Shown in pieces: positions 16,794 through 26,097 of a DNA stretch of 64,000 bases. The notes below the pieces were generated by a model. The model did no database searches. It was not told the origin of the DNA and saw only the letters and a program-made list of their open reading frames with translations. Source of the DNA: Bradyrhizobium sp. C9 (GTDB taxonomy: Bacteria; Pseudomonadota; Alphaproteobacteria; Rhizobiales; Xanthobacteraceae); the NCBI RefSeq assembly GCF_002532045.1, contig NZ_NWTG01000003.1:186001-250000 (forward strand), written 5' to 3'. The position numbers and the translations under genes were made by a program. Every line of letters starts with the position of its first letter. Positions within the stretch are counted from its first letter, which is position 1.

Positions 16794-17006
16794 ATGACGG
16801 CGAAGCGAACCATGACGCTGAACCTCACCGACGCCGAGATGCGGGTTCTGGACGAATTGTCGGCCCGGAAGGAGATCACCAAGACTGCCGTGCTCCGGCA
16901 GGCCTTGCGCCTCTATCAGACGATCGATGCTCGGGTCGAAAAGGGCGAAAAGCTCTTGTTCGAGAACGACGCGACGAAGGAAAAGGCGGAGTTGATGCTT
17001 CTATGA
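16794..17006 (+). CDS. Ribbon-helix-helix (CopG-like) DNA-binding antitoxin-type protein
   Basis: The 70-residue product reads TAKRTMTLNLTDAEMRVLDE followed by LSARKEITKTAVLRQALRLY. This is a short N-terminal beta strand plus two helices, as in ribbon-helix-helix repressors; a charged tail follows, the usual toxin-binding part. The ATG at 16794 has GGAGG seven bases upstream, so the 13-codon extension upstream is unlikely. Its TGA overlaps the ATG of the GNAT gene (ATGA). It probably autoregulates through the GCTA-rich promoter and, by position, neutralises the GNAT protein, as in RHH-GNAT toxin-antitoxin pairs. Confidence 0.8.
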   Translation: MTAKRTMTLNLTDAEMRVLDELSARKEITKTAVLRQALRLYQTIDARVEKGEKLLFENDATKEKAELMLL

Positions 17007-17638
17007 CGGTCGACGTCTCGAAAATCTATCTTCTCGACGTCGCGAGCGGTGGAAGCGTCGAAGCCGAGCTGCGCGATGCGATCGAGCAGGTGCAACTCAA
17101 CGACTGGCAGACGAAGTGGCGGCCTGCCCTGCTGAGCATACTTCAGGAGCTCGCGCGCAAGGGCGTGCCGATGGACCAGTGGCCGCAAAGCTGGCACTGG
17201 GATTGGAACAAGAAGACAGCCCGTGTCCAAGGGCTGCTGGCCTTCCGCGGCTTCAGCGTCGTCGCCCTCGGTGAGACGCAAGGACTCGCACAAATCGACC
17301 TCACGAAAATGGGCCGGGAAGCCAACCAGCGCGGCAAGCCGCTCGTCTATCTGGACTACCTTGAGGTCGCTCCCTGGAACCGGCCAGACCTCGGGAACGC
17401 TCCGCGCCTGCGCGGCGTCGGTACGGCTCTCATCACGGCTGCCGTCGCGCTCAGCGAAGACGAGGGATTCAAGGGACGTCTGGGGCTGCATTCGCTGCCT
17501 CAGGCCGATAACTTCTACCGCAAGATCGGGATGACCGATCTGGGTCAGGACGCGGCGTACCAGAATTTAAGATACTTTGAGATGACCAGCGAGCAGGCTC
17601 GCGCGTTCTTCGAAAAGGAGGAGAACGATGAAACTTGA
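17003..17638 (+). CDS. GNAT-family acetyltransferase, possible toxin of an RHH-GNAT pair
   Basis: The 211-residue protein has a non-GNAT N-terminal ~75 residues and then an acetyl-CoA-binding core with RGVGTALITAAV (the R-x2-G-x-G/A pyrophosphate loop). YLEVAPWNRP comes before it and GLHSLPQADNFYRKIGM after it. Classical GNAT toxins (TacT, AtaT) acetylate charged tRNAs and are shorter, about 160-180 residues. It overlaps the RHH gene by four bases and the XRE gene by eleven, so the four genes form one tightly packed transcript. A role as toxin is inferred from the RHH neighbour; a protein-acetylating regulator of the divergent CBASS is also possible. Confidence 0.78.
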   Translation: MTVDVSKIYLLDVASGGSVEAELRDAIEQVQLNDWQTKWRPALLSILQELARKGVPMDQWPQSWHWDWNKKTARVQGLLAFRGFSVVALGETQGLAQIDLTKMGREANQRGKPLVYLDYLEVAPWNRPDLGNAPRLRGVGTALITAAVALSEDEGFKGRLGLHSLPQADNFYRKIGMTDLGQDAAYQNLRYFEMTSEQARAFFEKEENDET

Positions 17639-18131
17639 ACGAAGCAAAGAGTGGTGGATGGCTCGGGCACGTCGTGAAGGCGACGCCGTCATCGGCGCCG
17701 GCTTGCTTGCGTTCGATCCGGTGTCGGAGGAGCGGCCTACTGCGACCGGGCAGACTACCGTCGTCGAGGAAACGCGGATCGCGTTTGGCAAATTCGTGAA
17801 CCTGATGCGCCGTCGCCGCGGCTTTTCGATGGAGAGGCTGGCTGAGGTTGCCGACCTCGACGCCAGCGAACTCCTCGTGATCGAGGACGACGTCCATTAT
17901 GTTCCAGAGCCACGAACGGTCTTCAAACTGGCGCAGACCTTTGAGGTGTCGCAGCGGCGCTTGATGCAGCTCGCAGGCCTAGCCGCGGCAAATGACACCG
18001 GCTTGCGGCAGGAAGCCGTACGATTTGCCGCACGCTCCGAGGCTGTGCAGAAGCTCACTCCGGAAGAAAATTCCGCTCTTGAAGCGTTCGTAGCTGTCTT
18101 GAGCGAGCAGGATCCCAAGCGAGTGAAGTGA
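17628..18131 (+). CDS. XRE-family HTH regulator, CapH-like by context
   Basis: The 167-residue protein has an N-terminal charged segment, a helix-turn-helix at about residues 50-105 (FVNLMRRRRGFSMERLAEVA, then DLDASELLVIEDD) and a C-terminal helical tail. XRE regulators encoded immediately before an ImmA/IrrE peptidase are usually cleaved by it on DNA damage. Next to a type III CBASS the pair resembles CapH-CapP, which derepress CBASS when single-stranded DNA accumulates. It overlaps the next gene by four bases. The DNA site is probably in the divergent promoter at 16689-16769. Confidence 0.85.
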   Translation: MKLERSKEWWMARARREGDAVIGAGLLAFDPVSEERPTATGQTTVVEETRIAFGKFVNLMRRRRGFSMERLAEVADLDASELLVIEDDVHYVPEPRTVFKLAQTFEVSQRRLMQLAGLAAANDTGLRQEAVRFAARSEAVQKLTPEENSALEAFVAVLSEQDPKRVK

Positions 18132-19063
18132 AAAACGTCAGCCTCAAAGATCGGACGATCGCCGACATTGACGGACAGGTTGACAAGGTCTTGCGGGGCC
18201 TTGGCAATCCCGAGCCGCCGGTCGACCTGCGCTTGGTTCGGGACCTGTTGAAGCTCGACCGCGGCTACTACTCGACCACGGACGACAGCCTTTTGCGGGA
18301 GACTTTCTCGCGCCTGAAGGTCGCGGGCCTTCAAGTTCTCTTGCGCCCGACGATCCTGCGCGATGCGGTCCAAAGTCTTAGTCTGAAGGCCCTCTATTTG
18401 CCCGACCAGAAGCGGATCCTGCTCGACCAGGATCTGCCCATCCTTAAGCACCGCTGGAACGAGGCCCACGAGATCGGCCACGACATCATCCCCTGGCACA
18501 TTGGCATGATGTTGGGTGACACAGAGCAGACGCTCACACCCGCGTGTCACCAGATCATGGAGGCCGAGGCAAACTACGCCGCCGGCCAGCTGCTTTTTCT
18601 CGCTGGCCGTTTTGTGGAAGAGGCCACCTCTTCGGTTCCGAGCCTTGCCTTCGTCAAGAGCCTGAGCAGAGGGTTCGGCAACACCATGACATCCACGCTC
18701 TGGCGCTTTGTCGAACAAGGCCATGGCGGCCGGCCAATCGTAGCGCTGGTCACCGGCCATCCGCATCGCACGCGGCGCAAGGCTGATTTCGATCCTGCCA
18801 ACCCGTGCCGGTATTGCGTGGAATCTCCTCCATTCCGTGAGCGGTTCGGTATTGTGCGCGAGACCGATCTGTTCGCGACGATCGTTGGCTATTGTGGTTC
18901 GCAGCGCGGCGGTAGTCTTGGCCGCAGCGAGGTGCTGCTCGCGGACCTAAATGGCGATCGGCATGTCTTCGACTTCGAGACGTTCTTCAATCGTCACGAG
19001 GCTTTGACGCTTGGCTATTGGTTGCGCTCGCACAGCTCGGCCGTGCCGATGCAAACATTTTGA
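18128..19063 (+). CDS. ImmA/IrrE (COG2856) zinc metallopeptidase, CapP-like by context
   Basis: The 311-residue protein carries HEIGHDI, the HExxH zinc site of the ImmA/IrrE/PprI family, followed by MEAEANYAAGQLLFLA, which supplies the third ligand region. A C-terminal domain has PCRYCVESPPF and a FDFETFFNRHEA segment, perhaps a sensor. The start is GTG at 18128 inside the XRE stop (GTGA overlap). Members cleave their partner XRE repressor when they sense DNA damage. The C-terminal domain is larger than in simple phage ImmA (about 130-170 residues). Confidence 0.87.
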   Translation: MKNVSLKDRTIADIDGQVDKVLRGLGNPEPPVDLRLVRDLLKLDRGYYSTTDDSLLRETFSRLKVAGLQVLLRPTILRDAVQSLSLKALYLPDQKRILLDQDLPILKHRWNEAHEIGHDIIPWHIGMMLGDTEQTLTPACHQIMEAEANYAAGQLLFLAGRFVEEATSSVPSLAFVKSLSRGFGNTMTSTLWRFVEQGHGGRPIVALVTGHPHRTRRKADFDPANPCRYCVESPPFRERFGIVRETDLFATIVGYCGSQRGGSLGRSEVLLADLNGDRHVFDFETFFNRHEALTLGYWLRSHSSAVPMQTF

Positions 19064-19263
19064 ACCGGCCCGATAGTCATCCGCTGTCTCGAATATTAGA
19101 CACTGCTGACCTGACATTATCAGCAGCCAGAGATGAACATCCCCATCGGGTCCGGCCCAATAACATGGCATGATTAGAGGATCCAGGCTCGTAATCAAAC
19201 TTGGGCGCGCGGTCTGACCGCCGCCCCACAGTCACCGGGCAGAACGGATGCTCTCTCGTTCGA

Positions 19264-19959
19264 TTACACCCCAAGCAAATGTTTTGCGGCTGAAAGATTT
19301 GGCGCATATTGTACGTTGATCGGGCTAAATTCGGCCTGTAGATCGGCGTTCAATATGCCTCGCTGCTCGTTAGCGTAATCCGCGGTATTGGAAGACGCGA
19401 ACACGATCGGTGAGGTAAGCCCGGCTGCGCGAAGCACGGCGATGACTTCCAAATAAGTTTCGATCACGACGCAGTCCTTCATCGACTGCCCGCGCCTCCC
19501 CGGGGTATGCGGCGCCATCAGCCTAGCAAAGGCCCGATCCGCGATGGCGGGTGATGGCCTTACCGTCTCCGAAGCTGCCATCCAATGATCAGCAACGGCA
19601 TGCGCGCGCTGGACATGATCATCCAAATGGGAGAGATCGACGACGCCCGTTCCGCCGAAAACCTTGTCGATTTCGTTCGCGCGGATGATGCGCTCACGTA
19701 GCTTCGTCAGCGCTTGGATCGCTTCTTGTTCGACCTTTGGTACATTTTCAGCAAACTCTCGCCGCACCTGGTCTGCGACGAGGCCGACGAGCTGAGGCCC
19801 CGTCGTCATCGCCGCCAGCAGCGCCTGCGCGGCAACTCGCTCATGCGCGCGGGCTGTATCTCGTGTTGGATCGCGCATGATATCGAGAACGGAGCACGTG
19901 TCAGTACAAAGCACCGGCAAACCCAGCCCCGCAATGCGCGCAACTTCTTGCGGCGTCAT
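19264..19959 (-). CDS. PIN-domain protein (predicted RNase)
   Basis: The 231-residue protein starts with LPVLCTDTCSVLDIMRDP, where Asp in TDTCSVLD would be the first acidic residue. Later come RRGQSMKDCVVIETYLEV (Asp/Glu) and SPIVFASSNTADY (final Asp), the spacing of PIN-like nucleases that cut RNA with a metal ion. It lacks a typical small antitoxin neighbour. It is preceded by an unknown gene with only a five-base gap, so the two are probably one operon. Probably defence-related from the setting. Confidence 0.7.
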   Translation of the reverse strand: MTPQEVARIAGLGLPVLCTDTCSVLDIMRDPTRDTARAHERVAAQALLAAMTTGPQLVGLVADQVRREFAENVPKVEQEAIQALTKLRERIIRANEIDKVFGGTGVVDLSHLDDHVQRAHAVADHWMAASETVRPSPAIADRAFARLMAPHTPGRRGQSMKDCVVIETYLEVIAVLRAAGLTSPIVFASSNTADYANEQRGILNADLQAEFSPINVQYAPNLSAAKHLLGV

Positions 19960-19964
19960 GAGGT

Positions 19965-20633
19965 TTAGGTCCGCTCGTCGTCATAGGCCTGCAGCAGATC
20001 CTGCGCAAACTCATATTGGATAGCCAGATCGTGCGCCGACTCGTCGTCCCAGCCCTCGGCCTCGACCAGCCAGCGGGTAAGAAAATCGGCACTAAGCGCG
20101 CCTCCGCTTTGATGTGCGAGGATAAGAAAGTGCATCCATCGCTTGCGATCTGCCGGATGTGTCGCCCCTGTCGATTTGTTCGCGGCACCAGAGAAGCGCC
20201 TCAGGGCGGCGGCGACATCGGGAGAGGACACGTCCTGGAGGGATTGGCTGTCAGATGTAACCTCGACTAAAAATCCACCACCGATGGCGGCGGGCCGAGC
20301 GATTAAATCGGCAAACTCCCGCAGAAGCGCATTGTACGTCCCGTAGCCAAGTTTACCCGTCTCGCGCGGAACGATGTTTGAGACCTCATAGCCGTCCGGG
20401 CGGGACCACAAGGTCAAGCCTGCCGCCGGCAGCACCGCATCCGACGCGCGCTGGAAAGCGATCACATCGCCATCGAGTGAGGTGTTTCTTTTCAACGATT
20501 TCTCGGCCTCAGGCGCATGCTGCCAGGGCCCGGAGACATGTCCGACCAAGGCAGACCGGATAACAGAGATATCTCCGGCCGGCGCACGGAGTATGAGATC
20601 CTGAAATACTTCGATAGCGTTAGGTTCGCTCAT
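19965..20633 (-). CDS. Unknown partner of the PIN protein
   Basis: The 222-residue protein from the ATG at 20633 (a GTG four codons earlier is possible) has no motif I know. It is a soluble mixed alpha/beta protein with LTLWSRPDGYEVSNIVPRE, a segment PADRKRWMHFLILAHQSGG and an acidic C-terminus ending YEFAQDLLQAYDDERT. It is co-transcribed with the PIN gene, five bases upstream of it, so it could be its inhibitor or target-selecting subunit. Confidence 0.6.
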   Translation of the reverse strand: MSEPNAIEVFQDLILRAPAGDISVIRSALVGHVSGPWQHAPEAEKSLKRNTSLDGDVIAFQRASDAVLPAAGLTLWSRPDGYEVSNIVPRETGKLGYGTYNALLREFADLIARPAAIGGGFLVEVTSDSQSLQDVSSPDVAAALRRFSGAANKSTGATHPADRKRWMHFLILAHQSGGALSADFLTRWLVEAEGWDDESAHDLAIQYEFAQDLLQAYDDERT

Positions 20634-20747
20634 AGGCGCGCTCACTAGTCGATGGGGCTCGATTAATATAGCTATGCCCGCGTGCGGGCAAAGCGCCGGA
20701 AGGACGGCTTTCTGTCTTCCCTCGACGCCGGAGTGATGGACGATCGG

Positions 20748-22415
20748 TTATCGACGCAGACGAGAACCGAAACGATGCAACTCCACCCGATCCTGGTCCA
20801 CGAGATAGAAGCCACGCGCCGGATATTCATTCGTGCCGCCTTTTAGGACGCGACGCTCATCGATTTGTGAAATAAGATAGGCGAAAGCCGGGTTAAAGCG
20901 CCGAAGCGGCCAGCCTGTTTCCTTATGCAATTCCTCGACCTGGGCTGTTTCCTTCTTCGCCAAGACCATGTCCACGAGCGTAACGACGTCGACAGCGGGA
21001 TCTGTCTTCAGGGCATACGGGTCGAACGTGATGTAGAGGCTGGGATTGCTCGTCATGCGCGGAAGTCGCTTGGCTATGAATGAGGTCGTGTTGATAAAAT
21101 CGTCCGTCGACAGCTCAGCGACGGCAAAAGCCACTTCGTCAACCGAGGCCTCCGGGAAGGCAGCGAGGAGCTCTTCCTCAGGTATGAAATCACTGTAACC
21201 GTGAGTCGATTCTCTGGCGATCCATAGCCCAATCTTGATAGCGAGCGGCCCCAATTCTCCGATCTTCACAGCGGCGGGCTCCCTCGCCCGAGGTGCTACG
21301 ATCGGGTTGGTCGTCGCATTTCCGACTGGCGGTGGCGAACCGTTTGCCAACCACGCGTCAATGCCGTTCACGACCATCTGCCCGATCTCCGCGAATTGCA
21401 GGATGTCGTCGCCGACCAGCGGCACGGTCTCGCCGAGACGGGCATCGGCCGCATGCTCGGCGAAAGCGGCGTCCGCGACGCCGAGATTATGACCGATGAC
21501 GTGACGCTTCTGGATGTTCAGTGTCAAAACCGCAAGCGCTTCCGCTGATAGCGTGGCATAGGGATCGAAGCCGAATTCCGCAAAGCGTTGCCGGCCACGC
21601 CCAATGTTCTGAAATGCGTTACCGACAGCCTTTACTTCTGGCGACTCTGGTGGGCGCATTGCGACCTTGTAGAGATACACCGTTTTGAGCGTCGCCTCGA
21701 AGGCGGTCAGCACGTCCTCGTGCGCGTTTCCCATGAGCCGATAGGCGAGCTCGCTCTGGTCCTCCCCGAGACCGTCCGCGAGCTTGACCTGATCCCGGAC
21801 CAGCGCCACTTCGCGAGCGAAATGGAGATGAATGTTCGGGGCGCCGCAGTCGGGACAGAACAACGAGATGGCGAAGACGCCATAGTCACGGCCGCATTCG
21901 TCGCAGACCAGTTCACGCAGCAGGTCACTGCGGAGGAAGCGCGGCACCGGTTTGGGTGCAGACCGGCCGCCCGTCTTGACCTTGATAAACTTGCTTCCCG
22001 AAAGCTTTCGCCCGAGATCTTCAAACATCCCGTGGATCGCCTCCTGCATGTCTGCATGCGCGGCATGTTCGACGATTTTCTTCGCCGCGGCGAGATCGTC
22101 AGGATGGGTGAAGTCGTTATCGGCCGCGACAACTCCGCTATAGGGACAAACCGTTTCTGGAATGCCCGGTCGGTGCGACATGCGCGGGGTCATGGCTTCC
22201 GGCAGGGCGAATTCCGGAACGCGGCTGCCGAGTACAAAATGTCGCGGGTGCGCGTTCTCGTTCGGCGAGTATCGGTAAACCCGCCCATCGGGCGTTTGCG
22301 GCAAGGGGATGCCTAATTCCATCGTGTTGCCGGACTTGCCCCGCTGGTATTTTTCAAGGTTACGAAACCGCATACGCTTAAATCCATCTATCCGGAAGAT
22401 TCGATGATTCGCCAT
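20748..22415 (-). CDS. Zinc-ribbon protein with a HEPN-like RX4H motif, divergent from the Mokosh-like genes
   Basis: From the ATG at 22415 the product is 555 residues. A TTG at 22448 and an ATG at 22322 (MELGIPLPQTPDG, the best-looking N-terminus) are alternatives. A zinc ribbon, VCDECGRDYGVF followed by LFCPDCGAP, lies about one-third in. A helical region follows with RHVIGHN (Arg304, His309 from this start), which fits the R-x4-H catalytic pattern of HEPN ribonucleases. The C-terminal third looks like two winged-helix-like segments. It shares a short divergent intergenic region with the kinase-helicase gene. I do not recognise the whole architecture. Confidence 0.65.
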   Translation of the reverse strand: MANHRIFRIDGFKRMRFRNLEKYQRGKSGNTMELGIPLPQTPDGRVYRYSPNENAHPRHFVLGSRVPEFALPEAMTPRMSHRPGIPETVCPYSGVVAADNDFTHPDDLAAAKKIVEHAAHADMQEAIHGMFEDLGRKLSGSKFIKVKTGGRSAPKPVPRFLRSDLLRELVCDECGRDYGVFAISLFCPDCGAPNIHLHFAREVALVRDQVKLADGLGEDQSELAYRLMGNAHEDVLTAFEATLKTVYLYKVAMRPPESPEVKAVGNAFQNIGRGRQRFAEFGFDPYATLSAEALAVLTLNIQKRHVIGHNLGVADAAFAEHAADARLGETVPLVGDDILQFAEIGQMVVNGIDAWLANGSPPPVGNATTNPIVAPRAREPAAVKIGELGPLAIKIGLWIARESTHGYSDFIPEEELLAAFPEASVDEVAFAVAELSTDDFINTTSFIAKRLPRMTSNPSLYITFDPYALKTDPAVDVVTLVDMVLAKKETAQVEELHKETGWPLRRFNPAFAYLISQIDERRVLKGGTNEYPARGFYLVDQDRVELHRFGSRLRR

Positions 22416-22561
22416 TCGAATGGCGCTCCAGCGTCTCTGAAGAGTCAACCCAAACTTCGTTTCTTCCCCGCTTCCATTGGTCCTGGGCGGGGAAGTCCCT
22501 AGTCCGTTGAAGCAATGCCTTTCGCGCTGTCACCGAATCGCGGCCGCGTCTAGGATTGCCC

Positions 22562-25500
22562 ATGGCCCGAAAATCGCATCTGCCTTCGTTGGAGGACCTG
22601 TTCGATCTTCCTGACGATTACCTAAAAGGACCCCAGAGCAAGAGTCTCCGCCCCGCCCTCATCGAGGGGACCGAGCGGGAGAGCCGCCAAGATCGCCTGC
22701 TGAAGTACTGGCCCAAGACCGGGACAGAAGCTGACAATGAGTTGCGGGAAATCTGGCGTCACGAGCGGCTGCAAGTCGATCGGATCATGAGCTACCCCGG
22801 TGCGGAGGACCTCTTCGCCGGCGTCGTGGCTATGATCGAGACGTCGGACACCTTTTGCATCGTACACGAGCCGGGGCCGATGCCGTTGGCGGGTAAGCTC
22901 CGCACGGCGCCACGCCGCTCCTGGATGAGAGCGCTCGATATTCCCGCAAATCGAATCGTTCTCTGGCGAAATTTGGCGCGGCTGTCGCGAGCGCTCAGCA
23001 TCCTGCATTCACGAGGCCTTCTGCACGGCAGGATCGATGAATACGCCGTTTTCACCGAGGGAACTTCCGATCCTGACTTCCGGCTCGGAGGCTTCGAATG
23101 GAGTCTCGTTCTCGGCGAGCGGGCCGCCGCGCCACAGACCCTTCAGGCGGCAAGAGGCCGGCTTGAAAGCCTGACATACTCCTATGCACATGACTGGAAG
23201 GCCTTAGGATGTCTTTTCGCGAGCCTGGTCGGAGTCGATCCCGCCAAGGTGCGAGAGGAGGATCCTTTTACGGCCGGCACGGCCATCGAACTGATCGAAG
23301 GTGAGATCGATTTTCTTCGTATGATGATCGACCCGGATCGCGATGAAGTGGTCGAGGCGTCCGCCGTCGTCAAAGCCGTCGCGGCGTTAGGCCGGGAACT
23401 ATCCGGACACGGCAACTCTCGATCGGGAAAGTTTCTTCTTTTGTTTCGGCCCAATCAGAAGATGTCGGAGACGATCTACGATCTCAGCGAGCAGACGATC
23501 GATTCGGCCGACGTCCCTTCGCAGCGATTGTTCGTGGAAAGCGATCTCGCGACCGGCGCGCGGATAGCGGCCGCCTCCGGTGAGGACGACCCGGATCACC
23601 TTTTCGTCCTGACGGACACGACTTCTTATCGGGTACAGCGCTTTACGGAACTCGGGACCGAGACCTGGCAGGTCGGCGTGGTGACGGCAATCAAGGCTCG
23701 CGACGAAGATTTTGCGCTTCGAGAGTGCGACGTCTTTCCGGTGAGGCACAGCATCGAAGTTCTTCCGAACAAGGAGGTCGTCGTCAGAACCCTTTCCAAG
23801 GCGAGTGACGACATTCTGGAGTGGACACTCCCGCTCGTGAAGGAGGCGACTACTGAAGAAGATCCCGAGACGCGAACTCTGCGTCAAGCGTTCCTTCTCG
23901 TGCAATCAGTCGAGGCGATATTGAGGGCGCTCGAAATTCTTCCAATCGAGATTGTCGGCACACGCCGAGAATCGGGGAAGATCATCGTTCAGCTAATGCC
24001 CCGCAGCACGGAGCGCGACGAAATTGCGGCAAGCATCGGAGATCGCGCGACCGCCGATGTCATGGAAAAGCTGTTCGACAAGGACGATCAGGGCGTCGAC
24101 GTCGACTGGCGGATCAGCACCTCTGGCGGGCTCGGGGGAACCGGATCGGGTGACGTACCGGCCCGCTTTGAAACGGCGACAAGGGGCGACGCCGGAGAAC
24201 GCATCTACGAATTTTCGGCGTTCGACTTACCGAGGCGCGAGGACTCGCTGTTCCTTCGCAAGAAGGGAGATCATGGCACGGAGAGCTTGATCAAAAGAAG
24301 GCTGCGGACTTCCCGCGTAATCGGCGAACAGCGCGATCTCGTGACCATGTTTGTCGATCCGCGTCGGAATCTAAAGCCATCCAGCGACCTTCTCGAAAAG
24401 GACGGTCACTTTACAGAGCTTGACCCCGCCAAGCGTGAAGCGCTCGAGGCACTGTGGTCCACGTCTCCAACTCATCTGGTTGTGGGCCCTCCAGGGGTCG
24501 GCAAGACCAAGCTCGTGAGCGAGATTATTCGGCGGAAACTTGCCAATGAGCCAGCCGCAAGCATCCTCATCAGCTCCCAGAGCCATCAGGCTCTCGATCA
24601 CGTCCTTCGGGCTACCGATCGAGTACTCAATAAATACGGCACAGACGCTATCGTCGTAAGATCACCAGGAGCAGAAGGAAGTATCTCGACGGACGCCGAT
24701 ATCAGGCTCCGGGCGATCGAATATCTCGAAAAGGCATCGCCATCGACATTGGCAGCAAACTCACCGGCCGGCCTTCAGTCCGGTTTGCGGGAGCTGTTGG
24801 ATGCTTTCAAGCAGGCTGCAAGGCCCGACGCTGTCAATACGGAGCAGCGCGAGAATGAAGGGATGCGTGCCCACACGGCCCTTGTGCTCGACTCCGCGAA
24901 CCTGGTCTTTTCGACGTCCACATCCTCGGATGTGGAAAGACTGGTCGACGAGGGCTCGCAGTTCGACTGGGCGATCATAGAGGAAGCCGCGAAAGCTGCA
25001 GGTCCGGACTTGCTTGCACCGCTGTCGCTGTCGGGGCGCCGGCTCTTCATTGGGGATCACAAGCAGCTGCCGCCCTTCGATAGCGAGCGGATAAATGCCA
25101 TCCTGGCCGATGGCTCGGTCGTTCGATCGCTTCTCAAAGGCGCAGATCGGATCATCGGATCGGCGTTCTATGATACGGGCCTGGAGGAGCTGACTGCAGT
25201 GGCCGCAGACGACAGTCAGCTCAACCGTGTCCGCACCATGGCCATCCGGGTCTTTGAACCGTTCCGAGCTCTCGTGGTGGAGGACGAATCTCGCCGGGCG
25301 ATCGTGGGGGGCGCGCGTCGAGCGAGTTGCTCGTTCAGCACCGAATGGACCCGAACATTGCCCGGCTGGTATCGGCCTGTTTCTACAACGATCGCCTGAC
25401 CACAAGTGACGAGCGGATCGCCGACGCCGCCAAGCCACTTCCATTTTCGTTTGGCTCCGACTTCCCCTCTTCGCCGATCGTTATCGTCGACATGCCGTAT

Positions 25501-26097
25501 GTCAGTCGAACCGGCAAGGCTCAACCTGTCGAGTCTGATCGGCCACGCTGGAACAACCGCGCGGAAGCGAGAGTGATCGGAGCCATGCTACGGAATCTAC
25601 GGCTCTCGAGCGAGCAAGACGGAATGAAACCCTCGCTCGCCGTCCTGACCCCCTATCGCGCCCAGGTGCGTCACCTCACGCACGAGATCGACGTCGTAAA
25701 GGCAAAAGGTGACGGCCTCTCCGGATTTGATAGCTTCAACAGCGACGACAGGTTTTGGGGAACGGTCGACTCCTCTCAGGGGAGCGAAGCCGATCTCGTC
25801 ATTGTTTCGCTTGTCAGGAACAATCCTCGAACCGGGGTTCCGGCTCTCGGGTTCTTGCGGGATCCCCGGCGGATGAACGTGCTCCTCAGCCGGGCGCGGC
25901 AGCAGCTCGTCATCGTCGGCTCCCTCGAGTTTCTCAAGGAGGCCACGCGGCATGCAACCGCCGATCCGAAAGACGAGCTATCCTTCGTGGTACGTTTCCT
26001 CAAGACATTGGATCAACTCACCAAGGCGCCAAGCGCGCGCGGAGAACCGGCCGCCAAGATCGTCAAGCCGACCCAAATAAAGGGCGCGGGGCGATGA
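22562..26097 (+). CDS. Kinase-like plus SF1 helicase, Mokosh type I MkoA-like, interrupted by a -1 frameshift
   Basis: Two frames make one protein of about 1180 residues. The first frame (22562 to about 25308) has a kinase-like N-terminal domain with a degenerate loop LLHGRIDEYAVF and LGGFE in place of DFG. The helicase follows: Walker A VVGPPGVGKTKL, Walker B WAIIEEAAKAAG and motif III FIGDHKQLPPF. After six G residues at 25306-25311 the second half continues one frame back: ELLVQHRMDPNIA (motif IV), VDSSQGSEADLVIVS (V), NVLLSRARQQLVIVG (VI), ending at 26097. Frame 1 alone stops at 25399. The ATG at 22562 is likely; a TTG at 22556 is possible. STK-helicase beside a PLD gene is the Mokosh type I layout. 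Confidence 0.82.
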
